Shown here piece after piece: positions 1 through 9,794 of a stretch of 64,000 bases of DNA. Below the pieces are notes generated by a model. That model worked only from the letters and a program-made list of their open reading frames with translations. It made no database searches and was not told the origin of the DNA. This DNA comes from Haloechinothrix alba (GTDB lineage: Bacteria; Actinomycetota; Actinomycetes; Mycobacteriales; Pseudonocardiaceae), in contig NZ_FZNW01000006.1 in NCBI RefSeq assembly GCF_900188115.1, positions 124,001 to 188,000 of the forward strand, written 5' to 3'. Position 1 is the first letter of the stretch. Each line of letters starts with the position of its first letter. Position numbers and translations under genes: made by a program.

Positions 1-6
1 CACGAT

Positions 7-504
7 ATGTACTCCGCGGCCGACGGCTCGGCGGCCGCGCCCGACCCACCTCCCGTCCCTGTCGAGCGGGATCCCGAGGACCGGCCGGGCAGTGGCGAGG
101 TCAGGTTGAGCGGCGACGCGGCACGGCACCCCGAGCGGGACGCCGTGCGTCGCGTGCTGCAGACGTACTTCGACGCGATCAACGAGCGGGATTTCGACCT
201 CTGGCGGTCCGCGGTCACGTCCGAACGGTTGGGCACGACCGAGGAGGACCAGTGGATCGAGGACTTCCGGTCGACGAGGGACGGTGACATGTACGTGCAC
301 CGGATCGCGCCCGCGCGCGATGACCGGCTCCGTGTCCTTGTCAGCTTCACCAGCACGCAGGATGTCGAGGACGCTCCTGCCACGCTGCCCGAGCCGTGCA
401 TTCACTGGTGGCTGGCGTTGCCGCTGGCTGCGGGCGGGGACGGGGACGGCTGGCGGATCGACGCCGTTTCACCCGGCACCCCACCCCTGTACGAGGCGTG
501 CTGA
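7..504 (+). CDS. NTF2-like / SnoaL-like small protein (start uncertain)
   Basis: About 165 residues. After a low-complexity Pro/Asp-rich N-terminus, residues ~45-160 look like an NTF2-fold (cystatin-like) domain: a helix reading VRRVLQTYFDAINERDFDLW, then alternating strands and a WW pair near the end. This helix is typical of SnoaL/DUF4440-type proteins, which may be enzymes, ligand binders or just structural. No catalytic residue can be assigned. The frame stays open to the left edge, so the gene may begin outside the window. Its TGA stop lies inside the stem of the palindrome that separates it from the convergent fabF. Function unknown. Confidence 0.6.
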   Translation: MYSAADGSAAAPDPPPVPVERDPEDRPGSGEVRLSGDAARHPERDAVRRVLQTYFDAINERDFDLWRSAVTSERLGTTEEDQWIEDFRSTRDGDMYVHRIAPARDDRLRVLVSFTSTQDVEDAPATLPEPCIHWWLALPLAAGGDGDGWRIDAVSPGTPPLYEAC

Positions 505-550
505 ATGACGCTTTCAGTCCACTGCGTGGACTGAAAGCGTCATTCAGCAC
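498..550. terminator. 25-bp perfect-stem bidirectional hairpin, copy 1 of a repeated palindrome
   Basis: Positions 498-522 pair perfectly with 526-550 around a 3-nt loop. The outer arm GCTGAATGACGCTTTC is shared with the palindromes at 6453-6501 and 43911-43959. It lies between convergent genes: the NTF2-like stop codon (502-504) is inside the left arm and the fabF stop lies just beyond the right arm. There is no U-tract, which is usual for high-GC actinobacterial hairpin terminators, so it probably ends transcription from both sides. Confidence 0.75.
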
Positions 551-551
551 A

Positions 552-1784
552 TCAAGGGGAGGTGAAGGCGAGGGCGACGTTGTGCCCGCCGAACCCGAAG
601 GAGTCGTTGATCGCGATGTCGAGGTCCATCTTGCGCGGCTCACCTGCGACCACATCCAGGCTGACGCCCGGATCGAGCTCCTTGAGGTTCGTCGTCGGGG
701 GGATGAGCCCGTGGTGGATCGACAGGATCGTGGCGATCGACTCCACGGCACCGGCCGCGCCGAGCAGGTGGCCGAGCATGCTCTTGGGGGCGGTCAGCAC
801 CGGCTGGTCCCCGACAGCCTTGCGTACCGCCACCGTCTCGGTGACGTCGCCGACCTGGGTCGATGTGGCGTGCGCGTTGACGTGCTGCACGTCCGAGGCG
901 GCGATACCGCCGTTGCGCAGCGCGGCCTCCATCGCCTTGGCCTGCCAGGTCCCTTCCGGGTCGGGAGCGGTGATGTGGTGCGCGTCCGCGTTGGTTCCCG
1001 CCCCGGCGAGGCGGGCGTAGACCCGCGCGCCGCGCGCCTTCGCGAACTCCTCGCGCTCCAGCACGACCACACCGCAACCCTCGCCGAGAACGAACCCGTC
1101 CCGCTCGACGTCCCACGGCCGAGAGGCGTGCTCCGGGTCGTCGTTGCGGGTACTCATGGTGCGGGACTGGGCGAACCCGGCCATGGTGATCGCGGCGATA
1201 CATGCCTCGGCGCCGCCTGCCAGCACCACATCGGCATCGCCGTTGCGCAGCATCCGCCACGCCCACGCCAGCCCCTCGGCCCCCGAGGCGCAGGCCGATA
1301 CCGGCGCGTGCACGCCGGCACGGGCGGTGAACTCGAGGCCCACGTGTGCGGCCGGCCCGTTCGGCATGAGCATGGGAACGGTCAGCGGGGACACCTTGCG
1401 CAACCCGTGCTCCTCCAGGAGGTCATCCTGGTGCAGCAGGGTCGTCGCGCCCCCGATACCGGTGCCGATGACGACGCCGAGCCGTTCGGGCTCGACGCCG
1501 TCATCGCCGAAGCTCGCGTCCTGCCAGGCCTGCCGGGCCGCGATCAGCGCGACCTGCTCGCTGCGATCCAGACGGCGCGCTTCCACCCGGGACAGCACCT
1601 CGGTCGGGTCGACGGCGAGCTGAGCGGCGATCTTGACGGGCAGGTCGAACCGCTCGACCCAGTCCGCCTCGAGCGTCGATACACCGCTGCGCCCGGACAG
1701 CAGGCCCTCCCACGTCGACTCGACGTCCCCGCCGAGCGGCGTGGTAGCGCCGAGTCCGGTCACTACGACGTCGCTTGAACTCAT
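552..1784 (-). CDS. fabF: 3-oxoacyl-[ACP] synthase II (KasA/FabF type)
   Basis: A 410-residue condensing enzyme that elongates acyl-ACP with malonyl-ACP in cytosolic type II fatty-acid synthesis. The thiolase-fold triad is visible: the nucleophilic Cys in VSACASGAEG (~163), His in VNAHATST (~304) and His in KSMLGHLLGA (~340). The C-terminal glycine-rich NDSFGFGGHN motif is present. Length is normal for FabF. It is the last gene of the fabD-fabH-acpP-fabF operon, 169 bp after acpP. An SD (GGAAGGA) lies a few bases before the ATG. It resembles mycobacterial KasA, but nothing in the sequence shows mycolic-acid chain lengths, so FabF is the safer name. Confidence 0.95.
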   Translation of the reverse strand: MSSSDVVVTGLGATTPLGGDVESTWEGLLSGRSGVSTLEADWVERFDLPVKIAAQLAVDPTEVLSRVEARRLDRSEQVALIAARQAWQDASFGDDGVEPERLGVVIGTGIGGATTLLHQDDLLEEHGLRKVSPLTVPMLMPNGPAAHVGLEFTARAGVHAPVSACASGAEGLAWAWRMLRNGDADVVLAGGAEACIAAITMAGFAQSRTMSTRNDDPEHASRPWDVERDGFVLGEGCGVVVLEREEFAKARGARVYARLAGAGTNADAHHITAPDPEGTWQAKAMEAALRNGGIAASDVQHVNAHATSTQVGDVTETVAVRKAVGDQPVLTAPKSMLGHLLGAAGAVESIATILSIHHGLIPPTTNLKELDPGVSLDVVAGEPRKMDLDIAINDSFGFGGHNVALAFTSP

Positions 1785-1953
1785 GCTCGTCCTTCCCGCA
1801 CGAATGGTTGTGCCCCGGGGTCACCGGGATCTGGCTGGTCGTCGTCGACCCGGGAACCTGTCTCGACCGTCGCCGGTCCACGGGCTACCGGGCCGGAGTG
1901 CGCGGCTGATGTCCCGTCCCCGGCGGGGCGGAGGTCTCAGCCGGGACCACCCG

Positions 1954-2199
1954 CTACTTGGAGTTGGCCTGGACGTAGTTCACGGCGTCGCTGACAGTCT
2001 TCAGGTTGGCCAGCTCGTCGTCCGGGATCTTCACCCCGAACTTGTCCTCCGCCTGTACCGCGATCTCGACCATGGACAGCGAGTCGATGTCGAGGTCGTC
2101 CACGAACGACTTGTCCGAGGTGACCTCGTCCTTGGCGACGCCGGCGACCTCTTCGATGATCTCCGCGAGCCCCGCAGTGATCTCCTGGTTGTCAGCCAC
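1954..2199 (-). CDS. acpP: Acyl carrier protein
   Basis: An 81-residue acidic protein with the phosphopantetheine attachment motif DSLSMVEI (Ser40), which carries growing acyl chains between FabD, FabH and FabF. The start is GTG, with AAAGGA about 8 nt upstream. It lacks the C-terminal extension of mycobacterial AcpM, so it looks like an ordinary AcpP. It sits between fabH (36 bp upstream) and fabF in a single transcription direction. Confidence 0.95.
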   Translation of the reverse strand: MADNQEITAGLAEIIEEVAGVAKDEVTSDKSFVDDLDIDSLSMVEIAVQAEDKFGVKIPDDELANLKTVSDAVNYVQANSK

Positions 2200-2235
2200 T
2201 TGTTGATCCTTTCGGTTTCTTCTTCCTTACACGCG

Positions 2236-3207
2236 CTAGGGCGCGATGATGACCTGCCCAGCGTAGGAAAGTCCCGCGCCGAACCCGACAGTCAGTACCA
2301 CATCCCCGCGCCGCACCTGGCCCTTGACCCGCATATGGTCGAGCGCCATCGGGATGGACGCCGAGGAAGTGTTGCCCGAGTAGGCGATGTCGTCGGCGAC
2401 CACCATGTCCTCCCGCGCGCCCTGGACGCGCATCCGCTTCGCGATGGCCTCGACGATGCGTAGGTTCGCCTGGTGGGGGATGAGTACGTCGATGTCGGAC
2501 GCGGACAGGCCGGCAGCCTCCACGGCGCGCAGCGCAACCGGGGCGATCTTGGTGGTCGCCCACCGGAACACGGACTGACCCTCCTGGTAGATGTACCGGT
2601 GGTCGCGCATGTAGATGGTGTCCACGAGGTCACCTGCGCTTCCCCAGCTGACCGGGCCGATCTCGGCCTCCTCCGACGGGCCGACCACCATCGCCCCGGC
2701 ACCGTCGGCGAAGATGATGACGTTCGCGCGGTCGTAGGGGTCGACGACGTCGGTGAGCTTCTCCGCGCCGATCACGAGCACCTTGCCCGCCGAGCCTGTC
2801 CGGATCAGGTCGGAGGCGAGCCCGAGCGCATAGCAGAACCCGGCACAGGCGGCGTTGACATCGAACGCACCCGCGGCTGGGATGCCGATGCGGTCGGCGA
2901 CCTGCGCGGCGGCGTTGGGGATCGGGGACGGCATCGTGCAGTTCGGCACGATGACCGTGTCGATCTCGCCCGGCTCGAGCCCGGCGTCCTCGAGGGCAAG
3001 CGAACCGGCCTGCACGGCCATGTCGACAAGGGAGATGTCCGGGCCGGCGAACCGGCGCTCGACGATCCCGACCCGTTCCTGGATCCACTGGTCGTCCGTG
3101 TCGAGATACTTGGCGAGATCGTCGTTGCTGACGATCGTGTCCGGCTGCATGCTCGCCACCCCGAGGATGCGGGTGGCCGCAGCGCCGGTGAGCTGAGTCA
3201 GGGCCAT
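2236..3207 (-). CDS. fabH: 3-oxoacyl-[ACP] synthase III
   Basis: A 323-residue initiating condensing enzyme that joins a short acyl-CoA primer to malonyl-ACP. The triad is Cys121 (NAACAGFCYA), His245 (PHQANLRI) and Asn279 (YSGNTSSAS), all in canonical positions. The ATG overlaps the fabD stop by one base (TGATG), so the two genes are translationally coupled. Having fabH inside the operon is the Streptomyces arrangement and differs from mycobacteria. Branched-chain primers are likely in this lineage, but substrate choice cannot be read from the sequence. Confidence 0.95.
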   Translation of the reverse strand: MALTQLTGAAATRILGVASMQPDTIVSNDDLAKYLDTDDQWIQERVGIVERRFAGPDISLVDMAVQAGSLALEDAGLEPGEIDTVIVPNCTMPSPIPNAAAQVADRIGIPAAGAFDVNAACAGFCYALGLASDLIRTGSAGKVLVIGAEKLTDVVDPYDRANVIIFADGAGAMVVGPSEEAEIGPVSWGSAGDLVDTIYMRDHRYIYQEGQSVFRWATTKIAPVALRAVEAAGLSASDIDVLIPHQANLRIVEAIAKRMRVQGAREDMVVADDIAYSGNTSSASIPMALDHMRVKGQVRRGDVVLTVGFGAGLSYAGQVIIAP

Positions 3208-4136
3208 CAGGTCGCCACCTCGGAGAGCAGGGAGGACACGGAGTCGATGTCGGCAGGCGTCTTCACCGCGACCGTGCCGGTCACGGTGCCCTTGAGCTGA
3301 CGCTTGACCAGTCCCGTCAACGTTCCGCCGGGGACGAGCTCAACGGTACTGGTCGTGCCGAGCGTGGCCAACGTGTCCATGGTCAGGTCCCAGCGCACCG
3401 GCCGGGTGACCTGCTCGACGAGCCGGTCGAGGTACTCGGCCCCGCTGCCGACCACCGCGCCGTCGGCGTTGGACAGCAGTGGCCGCACCGGGTCCGAGGT
3501 GGGCACGCTCGCCGCGTGCTGAGCGAGGGCCTGCTGCGCGGGTTGCATGTACCGGGTGTGGAACGCGCCCGCGACCGGAAGCCTGCGAACCTTGGTCCCC
3601 TCGAGCGGCTCGGCCACGATCCGCTCGATCGCGGCGGCCGAGCCGGAGGCCACGATCTGGCCTGCACCGTTGCGGTTGGCCGCGACGAGCCCGTTCCGTT
3701 CCAGCCAGTCGGCGACGTCGTCCGGGTCGCCGAGCATGACCGCGGCCATACTGGTCGGCTCGAGCGCGCACGCCTTGGCCATCTCGGCGCCGCGGACCGC
3801 GGCCAGCGCGACGGCGTCGTCATGGGCGAGTACGCCCGCGACAGCTGCGGCAGCGAGCTCGCCGACCGAGTGGCCCGCGACGGGGGAGCCGGAGGGCAGC
3901 GCACCGCGACGGTCGAGCTCGGTGGCGCACAGCAGGGAAGCGGCGACGATCAATGGCTGGGTGACGGCCGTGTCCTGGATCTCGTCGGCATCGGCCTCGG
4001 TTCCCAGCCGGACCAGATCCAGTCCCGCTCGCTCGGACCAGTGCCGCAGGCGCGCACGCGCGTCCTCGTCGTCGAGCCAGGGGGTGAGCATTCCGGGTGT
4101 CTGGGAGCCCTGTCCGGGCGCAAGCACGGCGGTCAC
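3207..4136 (-). CDS. fabD: Malonyl-CoA:ACP transacylase
   Basis: A 309-residue enzyme that loads malonyl onto AcpP. The nucleophile elbow GHSVGELAA (Ser90) and the catalytic His193 (GAFHTRYM) are present, with the N-terminal PGQGSQTPGM signature. I chose the GTG at 4136 because AAGGAG lies exactly 5 nt upstream and the protein then begins MTAVLAPGQG as in relatives. An in-frame upstream extension has no SD and would encode unrelated sequence. It is the first gene of the FAS-II operon, directly downstream of the FasR/MabR-type regulator, and has a palindrome in its leader. Confidence 0.95.
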   Translation of the reverse strand: MTAVLAPGQGSQTPGMLTPWLDDEDARARLRHWSERAGLDLVRLGTEADADEIQDTAVTQPLIVAASLLCATELDRRGALPSGSPVAGHSVGELAAAAVAGVLAHDDAVALAAVRGAEMAKACALEPTSMAAVMLGDPDDVADWLERNGLVAANRNGAGQIVASGSAAAIERIVAEPLEGTKVRRLPVAGAFHTRYMQPAQQALAQHAASVPTSDPVRPLLSNADGAVVGSGAEYLDRLVEQVTRPVRWDLTMDTLATLGTTSTVELVPGGTLTGLVKRQLKGTVTGTVAVKTPADIDSVSSLLSEVAT

Positions 4137-4208
4137 TGTCACTCCTTCAGAAAACATGCTGAGCGAGGTTCCGGGGGATGCTGTCATGTACGAAGTCATC
4201 GGGCCATT

Positions 4209-4227
4209 TTTGGAGGGTCTCTCCAAA
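4209..4227. promoter_or_regulatory. Inverted repeat upstream of fabD, candidate FasR/MabR operator
   Basis: TTTGGAG (4209-4215) and CTCCAAA (4221-4227) form a perfect 7+7 bp inverted repeat with a 5-nt spacer, in an AT-richer patch about 75-90 bp before the fabD start. PucR-type regulators next to fabD (FasR in Streptomyces, MabR in mycobacteria) bind the fabD promoter. Assigning this repeat to the neighbouring regulator is inference. Confidence 0.45.
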
Positions 4228-4307
4228 GGCGGGTGGCCGGCTCGGGGATCGTGGTGCAGGTCACTTGTCGGATTCGTCCATTAGGCGGTGTGCAACCGAG
4301 GGGGTAG

Positions 4308-5522
4308 CTATACGGGGCCCCTGGTGTGCGGCAGCCTGCCGAGGATCAGTGCGATCCGCAGCACGAGCGCGTCGCGCGGGTTGGACGCGTCCCTGCCGGT
4401 CAGCTCGGCCGCCCTCTTGAGCCGGTAGCGCACGGTGTTCGGGTGGACGAACAGCGTGCGCGCACAGACCTCCAGAACGCCCCCGACCTCCAGGTAGGTG
4501 GTGAGGGTCTCGATCAGGGCCGTACCCGAACGTTCCAGGGGGTCGACGACGGTGTCGATGAGCTGCCGCTCGGCCTCCGCGTCGCCTGCGAGGGCACGTT
4601 CCGGGAGCAGGTCGCCCGCGCGGACCGGGGACGGTGCCGACGGCCAGCCGGAGACCGCTCGAAGCCCGGACAGCGCCTCGGACGCGCTGATGTACGCCTC
4701 GGCAAGGCTGGGCATCGTCGGTCCTGCCACGGCGGGTCCGTCGCCGAACGCCTCCGCGATCCGCGGCAGGACCTCGCGGTCGCGGCCGGAGCGCACGGTG
4801 CCGCCGCCGATGATCACGACGAGGCGGGAGCCCTGCACGCCGACCAGCACGGGCCGGTCCATACGGGATGCCTTGCCGCGGACGGTGGACACGATGGTCG
4901 GCGGGTCCTCGGCGGGTGCGTGGCCGACGATCACCGTCGCGGCCGCGTCCGGGTCCCAGCCGAGCGCCGAGGCGCGCGACAGAAGGGACTCCTCGGCGTC
5001 CCCCCGGACGATCCCGTCGACGACGAGGGCCTCCAGCCGCGCGTCCCAGGCGCCACGACTCTCCGCGGCCGCAGCGTAGGTGGTCGCGGCCGTGAAGGCG
5101 ATCTCCCTGCCGTAACGCAGGATGCCCTCGGTCAGGACGCGACGCTCGCACTCGTCGGCGGCGAACGTCGGCAGGTGCTCTTCGAGGACCTCCGTGGCGA
5201 TCCGGATGAGGTGCACGGTGTGCCGCAGGTTGATCCACCGGGACAGCTCCGGTGGTGCTTCCCGGAACGCTTCGGTGGTCAGTTTGAGCGCATCGGCCGG
5301 GTCCCTGAGCCAGCCGATGAACCCGGCCACCCCGGTCTGGGTGATGAACAGGACGCTGGCTCGCTGGTCGGCAGGCATGCGGGAGAACCACGGGAGATGC
5401 TCTTCCATGGCGGCAACGCTCTTGGCGGCGAGGTCGCCGGAGGCTCGTTCGAGGTTGTGCACGGTGCTCGCCGAGAGGCTGAGCTGCGAGCGCCCGGACT
5501 GGTCGGCGCGATTTCCGCTCAT
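4308..5522 (-). CDS. fasR: PucR/CdaR-family transcriptional activator of fatty-acid synthesis (FasR/MabR type)
   Basis: 404 residues from the ATG at 5522. The N-terminal two-thirds is a sensor-like region. The C-terminus is the PucR helix-turn-helix: the motif LFVHPNTVRYRLKRAAELTG (near residue 365) matches the HTH_30 signature of this family. Position directly upstream of fabD, on the same strand, is diagnostic of FasR (Streptomyces) and MabR (M. tuberculosis), which activate the fab operon. A longer open frame exists upstream, but it lacks an SD and family similarity. The candidate operator at 4209-4227 lies between this gene and fabD. Confidence 0.85.
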   Translation of the reverse strand: MSGNRADQSGRSQLSLSASTVHNLERASGDLAAKSVAAMEEHLPWFSRMPADQRASVLFITQTGVAGFIGWLRDPADALKLTTEAFREAPPELSRWINLRHTVHLIRIATEVLEEHLPTFAADECERRVLTEGILRYGREIAFTAATTYAAAAESRGAWDARLEALVVDGIVRGDAEESLLSRASALGWDPDAAATVIVGHAPAEDPPTIVSTVRGKASRMDRPVLVGVQGSRLVVIIGGGTVRSGRDREVLPRIAEAFGDGPAVAGPTMPSLAEAYISASEALSGLRAVSGWPSAPSPVRAGDLLPERALAGDAEAERQLIDTVVDPLERSGTALIETLTTYLEVGGVLEVCARTLFVHPNTVRYRLKRAAELTGRDASNPRDALVLRIALILGRLPHTRGPV

Positions 5523-5680
5523 GGCTACCACAATCCCACGCCCCGATCCGGCCCGGCTGACGGTGCTCCGCCTGCCGATATCACTCACCCGTGGCACCGT
5601 GTCGAGTTGCCGGCCCCCCGCGCCCTGGCGAATGATCGTCGGACTACAGGCATAGTGCCAGGACAAGGGAGGAGACTGTG

Positions 5681-6445
5681 ATGGACCAGCTCAGAGATGG
5701 GTTGGGTGACGCGTGGAGTGTGGTGACCACGTTCGTTCCCAAGCTCGTCTTCTTCTTGATCATCCTACTGATCGGGTGGTTGATTGCGAAGGCTGTCGCC
5801 AAGGCGCTGACCCTCGTACTCGGCAAGCTGGGCTTCTCGAGTCTCGTCGAGAAGACGGGGCTGTCCGGGACGCTCAGCCAAGCCAATATCGACGCCGCGT
5901 CGCTGATCGCGAAGCTGGCGTACTTCTTCATCCTGCTTATCGCGCTGCAGTTGGCCTTCGGCGTGTTCGGGCCGACCAATCCGGTGAGCGAGCTTCTCAA
6001 CGATGTCATCGCGTTCTTGCCACGCGTGCTCGTGGCGATCGTGCTGGTGATCGTCGCTGCCGCCATCGCGAAGATGGTGCGTGACCTGGTGAACTCGGCG
6101 CTGGCCGGCCGCCCGGCCGGTTGGCTGCTCGGCATGGTGGCCTACTGGTTCATCATCGCGCTGGGCATCATCGCCGCGCTCAACCAGGTGCAGATCGCGA
6201 CAACGGTGACGACGCCGGTGCTGATCGCCGTGCTGGCCACGGTAGGCGGCGTGATCGTCGTCGGCTTCGGCGGCGGTCTCATCAAGCCGGCGCAGGAGCG
6301 TTGGGCCGCCTGGCTGGACAACATGCAGAGCAACCTCAGCTCTGGTGGGCAGGCCCAGGCAGGCCAGCGTTCGGGCGCCCAGTCGGGTCAGGAACAGTCG
6401 GGTCAGGAACCCCCGACCCCACCGCAGGGCACCACTCCGCGCTGA
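5681..6445 (+). CDS. Membrane protein with conserved TM-helix repeats (MscS/CmpX-like)
   Basis: 254 residues. It opens with a ~20-residue hydrophobic segment after an amphipathic N-terminus (PKLVFFLIILLIGWLIAKAV), has 3-4 further TM helices, and ends in a hydrophilic Gln/Ser/Pro-rich tail rich in SGQ repeats. The repeated pattern of a TM helix followed by a short glycine-containing amphipathic segment is that of the 'conserved TM helix' family associated with MscS-like mechanosensitive proteins. The MscS beta-domain itself is absent. ATG at 5681 is preferred over the adjacent GTG because GGGAGGAG is 6 nt away. It is divergent from fasR and its role is not established. Confidence 0.7.
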   Translation: MDQLRDGLGDAWSVVTTFVPKLVFFLIILLIGWLIAKAVAKALTLVLGKLGFSSLVEKTGLSGTLSQANIDAASLIAKLAYFFILLIALQLAFGVFGPTNPVSELLNDVIAFLPRVLVAIVLVIVAAAIAKMVRDLVNSALAGRPAGWLLGMVAYWFIIALGIIAALNQVQIATTVTTPVLIAVLATVGGVIVVGFGGGLIKPAQERWAAWLDNMQSNLSSGGQAQAGQRSGAQSGQEQSGQEPPTPPQGTTPR

Positions 6446-6452
6446 AGAATGA

Positions 6453-6501
6453 GCTGAATGACGCTTTCCCTCCACATGACGGAGGGAAAGCGTCATTCAG
6501 C
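6453..6501. terminator. 21-bp perfect-stem bidirectional hairpin, copy 2 of the repeated palindrome
   Basis: Positions 6453-6473 pair perfectly with 6481-6501 around a 7-nt loop. The outer 16 bp (GCTGAATGACGCTTTC and its complement) are identical to the hairpins at 498-550 and 43911-43959, while the inner stem differs (CCTCC/GGAGG). It sits 7 bp after one stop codon and 13 bp from the convergent aceE stop. Confidence 0.75.
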
Positions 6502-6514
6502 GTTCTCAGCCTCC

Positions 6515-9328
6515 TCAGGCTTCGTCGGAGGCGGCCTCCGGAGTGCCGGCGGCGAACACGTCGTCGATCCGGTACCGGCCTGCCGCCTCGGACAGCGTTT
6601 CGTGCGGGATGTCGCCACGTCGTGCGAGCGAGGAGAGCGTGGCGACCACGATCGACTCCGCGTCGACGAGGAAGTGCCGCCGTGCGGCCGGGCGGGTGTC
6701 GGAGAACCCGAAACCGTCCGTGCCGAGGGTGTACATCTCGTTCGGCACCCATGGCCGGATCAGGTCCGGTACCGACCGCATCCAGTCGGACACCGCGACG
6801 ATCGGCCCGCTCGTGCCGGTCAGCGCCCGGGTCACGTACGGCACCCGCGGCTCGTCATCGGGGTGCAGCAGGTTGTCCCTGTCGATCTCCACAGCCTCCC
6901 TGCGTAGCTCCGACCACGAGGTCGCCGACCACACGTCGGCGGCGACGCCCCATTCGGAAGCCAGCATCTCCTTGGCTCGCAGCGCGTCCGGCATGGTGAC
7001 GCCGGAGACGAGGATCTGAGCTCGCGGACCCTCGATGTCGGCCTGGGTGTAGCGGTACAGGCCGCGCAGCAGGCCGTCCACGTCGAGGTCCTCCGGCTCG
7101 GCCGGCTGCTGGTAGGGCTGGTTGTACACGGTCAGGTAGTAGAAGACGTTCTCACCGTTGCCGTCCGGCCCGCCCTCGCCGTACATGCGGCGCAGACCGT
7201 CTCGCACGATGTGGGCGATCTCGAACGACCACGCCGGGTCGTAGGCGACCACGGCCGGGTTGGTCGTGGCCAGCAGCTGCGAGTGCCCGTCAGCGTGCTG
7301 GAGCCCTTCGCCGGTGAGCGTGGTGCGCCCGGCGGTCGCGCCGAGGACGAACCCTCGGGCCATCTGGTCGGCCGCGGCGTAGAAACTGTCGCCGGTGCGC
7401 TGGAACCCGAACATCGAGTAGAAGATGTAGATCGGGATCATCGGCTCGCCGTGCGTGGCGTACGAGGTGCCGATCGCGGTGAAGGAGGCAACCGACCCGG
7501 CCTCGTTGATGCCCTCGTGGAGTAGCTGGCCCGTCTCGCTTTCCTTGTAGGCCAGCATGAGCTGGGCGTCCACCGAGGTGTAGATCTGACCCTGCGGGTT
7601 GTAGATCTTGGCGGTGGGAAACATCGAGTCGAGCCCGAAGGTGCGGGCCTCGTCCGGGATGATCGGCACGATTCGCTCGCCGATCTCGGCGTCCTTGGCC
7701 AGCTCGCGGACCAGCCGCACGAACGCCATCGTGGTGGCGACCTCCTGCTTGCCGGAACCCTTACGGATACTGTCGTAGACCGCATCGCCGGGAAGGACGA
7801 GCGGCTTCGCCGTGGAACGCCGCTCGGGGAGGAAACCGCCGAGGGTGCGGCGCCTGCCGATCATGTACTCGATCTCCGGTGACTGCTCGCCAGGGTGGTA
7901 GTACGGGGGCAGCTTCGGATCACGATCGAGCTGCTCGTCACTGATCGGGATGCGCTGGGCGTCGCGGAAGAGCTTGAGGTCGTCGGTGGTCAGCTTTTTC
8001 ATCTGGTGCGCGGCGTTACGCCCCTCGAAGGAGGCACCGAGGCCGTAGCCCTTGATCGTGTGCGCGAGGATCACGGTCGGCTGCCCGTGATGCTCCAGTG
8101 CCGCCTTGTAGGCGGCGTAGACCTTGCGGTAGTCGTGGCCGCCGCGTTTGAGGTTCCAGATGTCCGCGTCGGAGTACTCCTTGACGAGGTCCTTGGTGCG
8201 CGGGTCGCGCCCGAAGAAGTGCTCACGGACGTAGGCGCCGTCATTGGCCTTGTACGTCTGGAAGTCGCCGTCCGGCGTCGTGTTCATCAGGTTGACCAGC
8301 GCGCCGTCCCGGTCGGCGTGCAGCAGCGCGTCCCACTCGCGGCCCCAGACCACCTTGATGACGTTCCAGCCCGCACCGCGGAAGTACGCCTCCAGCTCCT
8401 GGACGATCTTTCCGTTGCCACGGACGGGGCCGTCGAGGCGCTGCAGGTTGCAGTTGATGACGAAGGTGAGGTTGTCCAGCCCTTCGCCGGAGGCGACGTG
8501 GATCAGGCCGCGCGACTCCGGCTCGTCCATCTCGCCGTCCCCGAGGAAGCACCACACGTGCTGGTCGTCGGTGTCCTTGATGCCGTGCGCCTTGAGGTAC
8601 CGGTTGAACCGGGCCTGGTAGATCGCGTTCATCGGCCCGAGACCCATGGAGACCGTCGGGTACTCCCAGAAGTCGGGCATCAACCTGGGATGGGGGTAGG
8701 AGGGCAGGCCGCCCCCTTGGCCGGCGTGCGAGTGCTCCTGCCGGAACCCGTCCAGCTGGTCGGCGGTGAGCCTGCCTTCGAGGTACGCGCGCGCGTAGAT
8801 GCCGGGGGAGGCGTGCCCCTGGATGAAGATCTGGTCGCCACCGCCGGTGTGATCCTTGCCACGGAAGAAATGGTTGAACCCGACCTCGTAGAGTGCCGCC
8901 GAGGAAGCGTAGGTGGAGATGTGCCCGCCGACCTCGACACCGGGACGTTGGGCACGATGCACCATCACTGCGGCGTTCCACCGGATGAACGCGCGGTACC
9001 GGCGTTCGACCTCCTCGTCGCCGGGGAACCACGGCTCGTTCTCGGTCGGGATGGTGTTGACGTAGTCGGTAGCGGTCAGCGGAGGAACTCCGACGTTGCG
9101 TTCCCGCGCGCGTTCGAGCAGGCGCAGCATGAGGAACCGGGCACGCTGCTGGCCTCCGTGCGCGAGGGCGGCATCGAAGGAGTCCAGCCATTCCGAGGTC
9201 TCGTCCGGATCGATGTCGGGCAGGTGCGCCGCCATGCCGTCGCGGATGACACGGACGCGTTCCGGGGCCCGCTGGGGGGTTGCCTCCTGGCCGCTGACGC
9301 CTCGACCGTTCGAACTGTGCTGGGGCAA
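6515..9328 (-). CDS. aceE: Pyruvate dehydrogenase E1 component, homodimeric type
   Basis: 937 residues from the TTG at 9328. It decarboxylates pyruvate with thiamine diphosphate and acetylates the lipoyl domains of E2 (SucB/DlaT in actinobacteria). The ThDP signature is visible: [10 protein letters not shown] near residue 262, ending in NCN about 30 residues later. The TTG start is chosen because AGGAG lies exactly 5 nt upstream. Upstream in-frame ATG/GTG codons have no SD. The length fits actinobacterial AceE (~930). Its E2 and E3 partners are at 28.5-31.8 kb in this window. It is convergent with the membrane protein at 5.7 kb. Confidence 0.95.
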   Translation of the reverse strand: MPQHSSNGRGVSGQEATPQRAPERVRVIRDGMAAHLPDIDPDETSEWLDSFDAALAHGGQQRARFLMLRLLERARERNVGVPPLTATDYVNTIPTENEPWFPGDEEVERRYRAFIRWNAAVMVHRAQRPGVEVGGHISTYASSAALYEVGFNHFFRGKDHTGGGDQIFIQGHASPGIYARAYLEGRLTADQLDGFRQEHSHAGQGGGLPSYPHPRLMPDFWEYPTVSMGLGPMNAIYQARFNRYLKAHGIKDTDDQHVWCFLGDGEMDEPESRGLIHVASGEGLDNLTFVINCNLQRLDGPVRGNGKIVQELEAYFRGAGWNVIKVVWGREWDALLHADRDGALVNLMNTTPDGDFQTYKANDGAYVREHFFGRDPRTKDLVKEYSDADIWNLKRGGHDYRKVYAAYKAALEHHGQPTVILAHTIKGYGLGASFEGRNAAHQMKKLTTDDLKLFRDAQRIPISDEQLDRDPKLPPYYHPGEQSPEIEYMIGRRRTLGGFLPERRSTAKPLVLPGDAVYDSIRKGSGKQEVATTMAFVRLVRELAKDAEIGERIVPIIPDEARTFGLDSMFPTAKIYNPQGQIYTSVDAQLMLAYKESETGQLLHEGINEAGSVASFTAIGTSYATHGEPMIPIYIFYSMFGFQRTGDSFYAAADQMARGFVLGATAGRTTLTGEGLQHADGHSQLLATTNPAVVAYDPAWSFEIAHIVRDGLRRMYGEGGPDGNGENVFYYLTVYNQPYQQPAEPEDLDVDGLLRGLYRYTQADIEGPRAQILVSGVTMPDALRAKEMLASEWGVAADVWSATSWSELRREAVEIDRDNLLHPDDEPRVPYVTRALTGTSGPIVAVSDWMRSVPDLIRPWVPNEMYTLGTDGFGFSDTRPAARRHFLVDAESIVVATLSSLARRGDIPHETLSEAAGRYRIDDVFAAGTPEAASDEA

Positions 9329-9794
9329 GGGATCTCCTAGCCTGGATTGTGCGGGTGTGGTCGTTCTCATTGTCTCGCGCACAACATCGCCGTGTTCGGC
9401 GGTCGCGCACGCGCTACTCCGCCATCGTTACATGCCGTCCGGTCCCGTGGCGCCCGGAATGGGCGCCTACTCAGGAGTAATCTCAGGTCATTGATCGCGC
9501 CGCCTTTTCCGCAGCGCACAGACTTGCTTGTGAACCCCTCGTGCCGCGTTCCCGTCCAGTGTGCCCACGGCTCGTGCGCCATCCGGTCACCGGCGAGCGG
9601 GATGCCGCAGGATCTCCTCGGCGCAGCGTGTACGGCCCTGCCGCGGCGGTGCGGAATGAGCCCTCCGGGTGGGGATTTTCCGTGCACGCAGTGTTGGTGG
9701 TTGCGCATCCGGCCTCGTCGGTGTTCGCTGAACTTGGACGGAGTTCGCTTCGCGGTACGTGGGTGCCGCACCGACAGATGGAGGATTAGCAGTC
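9329..9794. other. 466-bp divergent intergenic region (aceE / DUF3052 gene)
   Basis: It holds the SD of aceE and presumably promoters for both flanking genes. Frames crossing it on either strand are Arg/Pro-rich and have no recognisable similarity or SD. I see no strong inverted repeat and no RNA gene. Confidence 0.5.

Noticed and set aside
4137-4226. N-terminal extension of FabD to an ATG at 4157 or further upstream
   Set aside because: No SD there and the added residues are not FabD-like, while GTG 4136 has AAGGAG at 5 nt.
9329-9794. Open frames on both strands upstream of aceE
   Set aside because: Arg/Pro/Ser-rich, no SD, no domain, and they overlap promoter space; typical of high-GC spurious frames.
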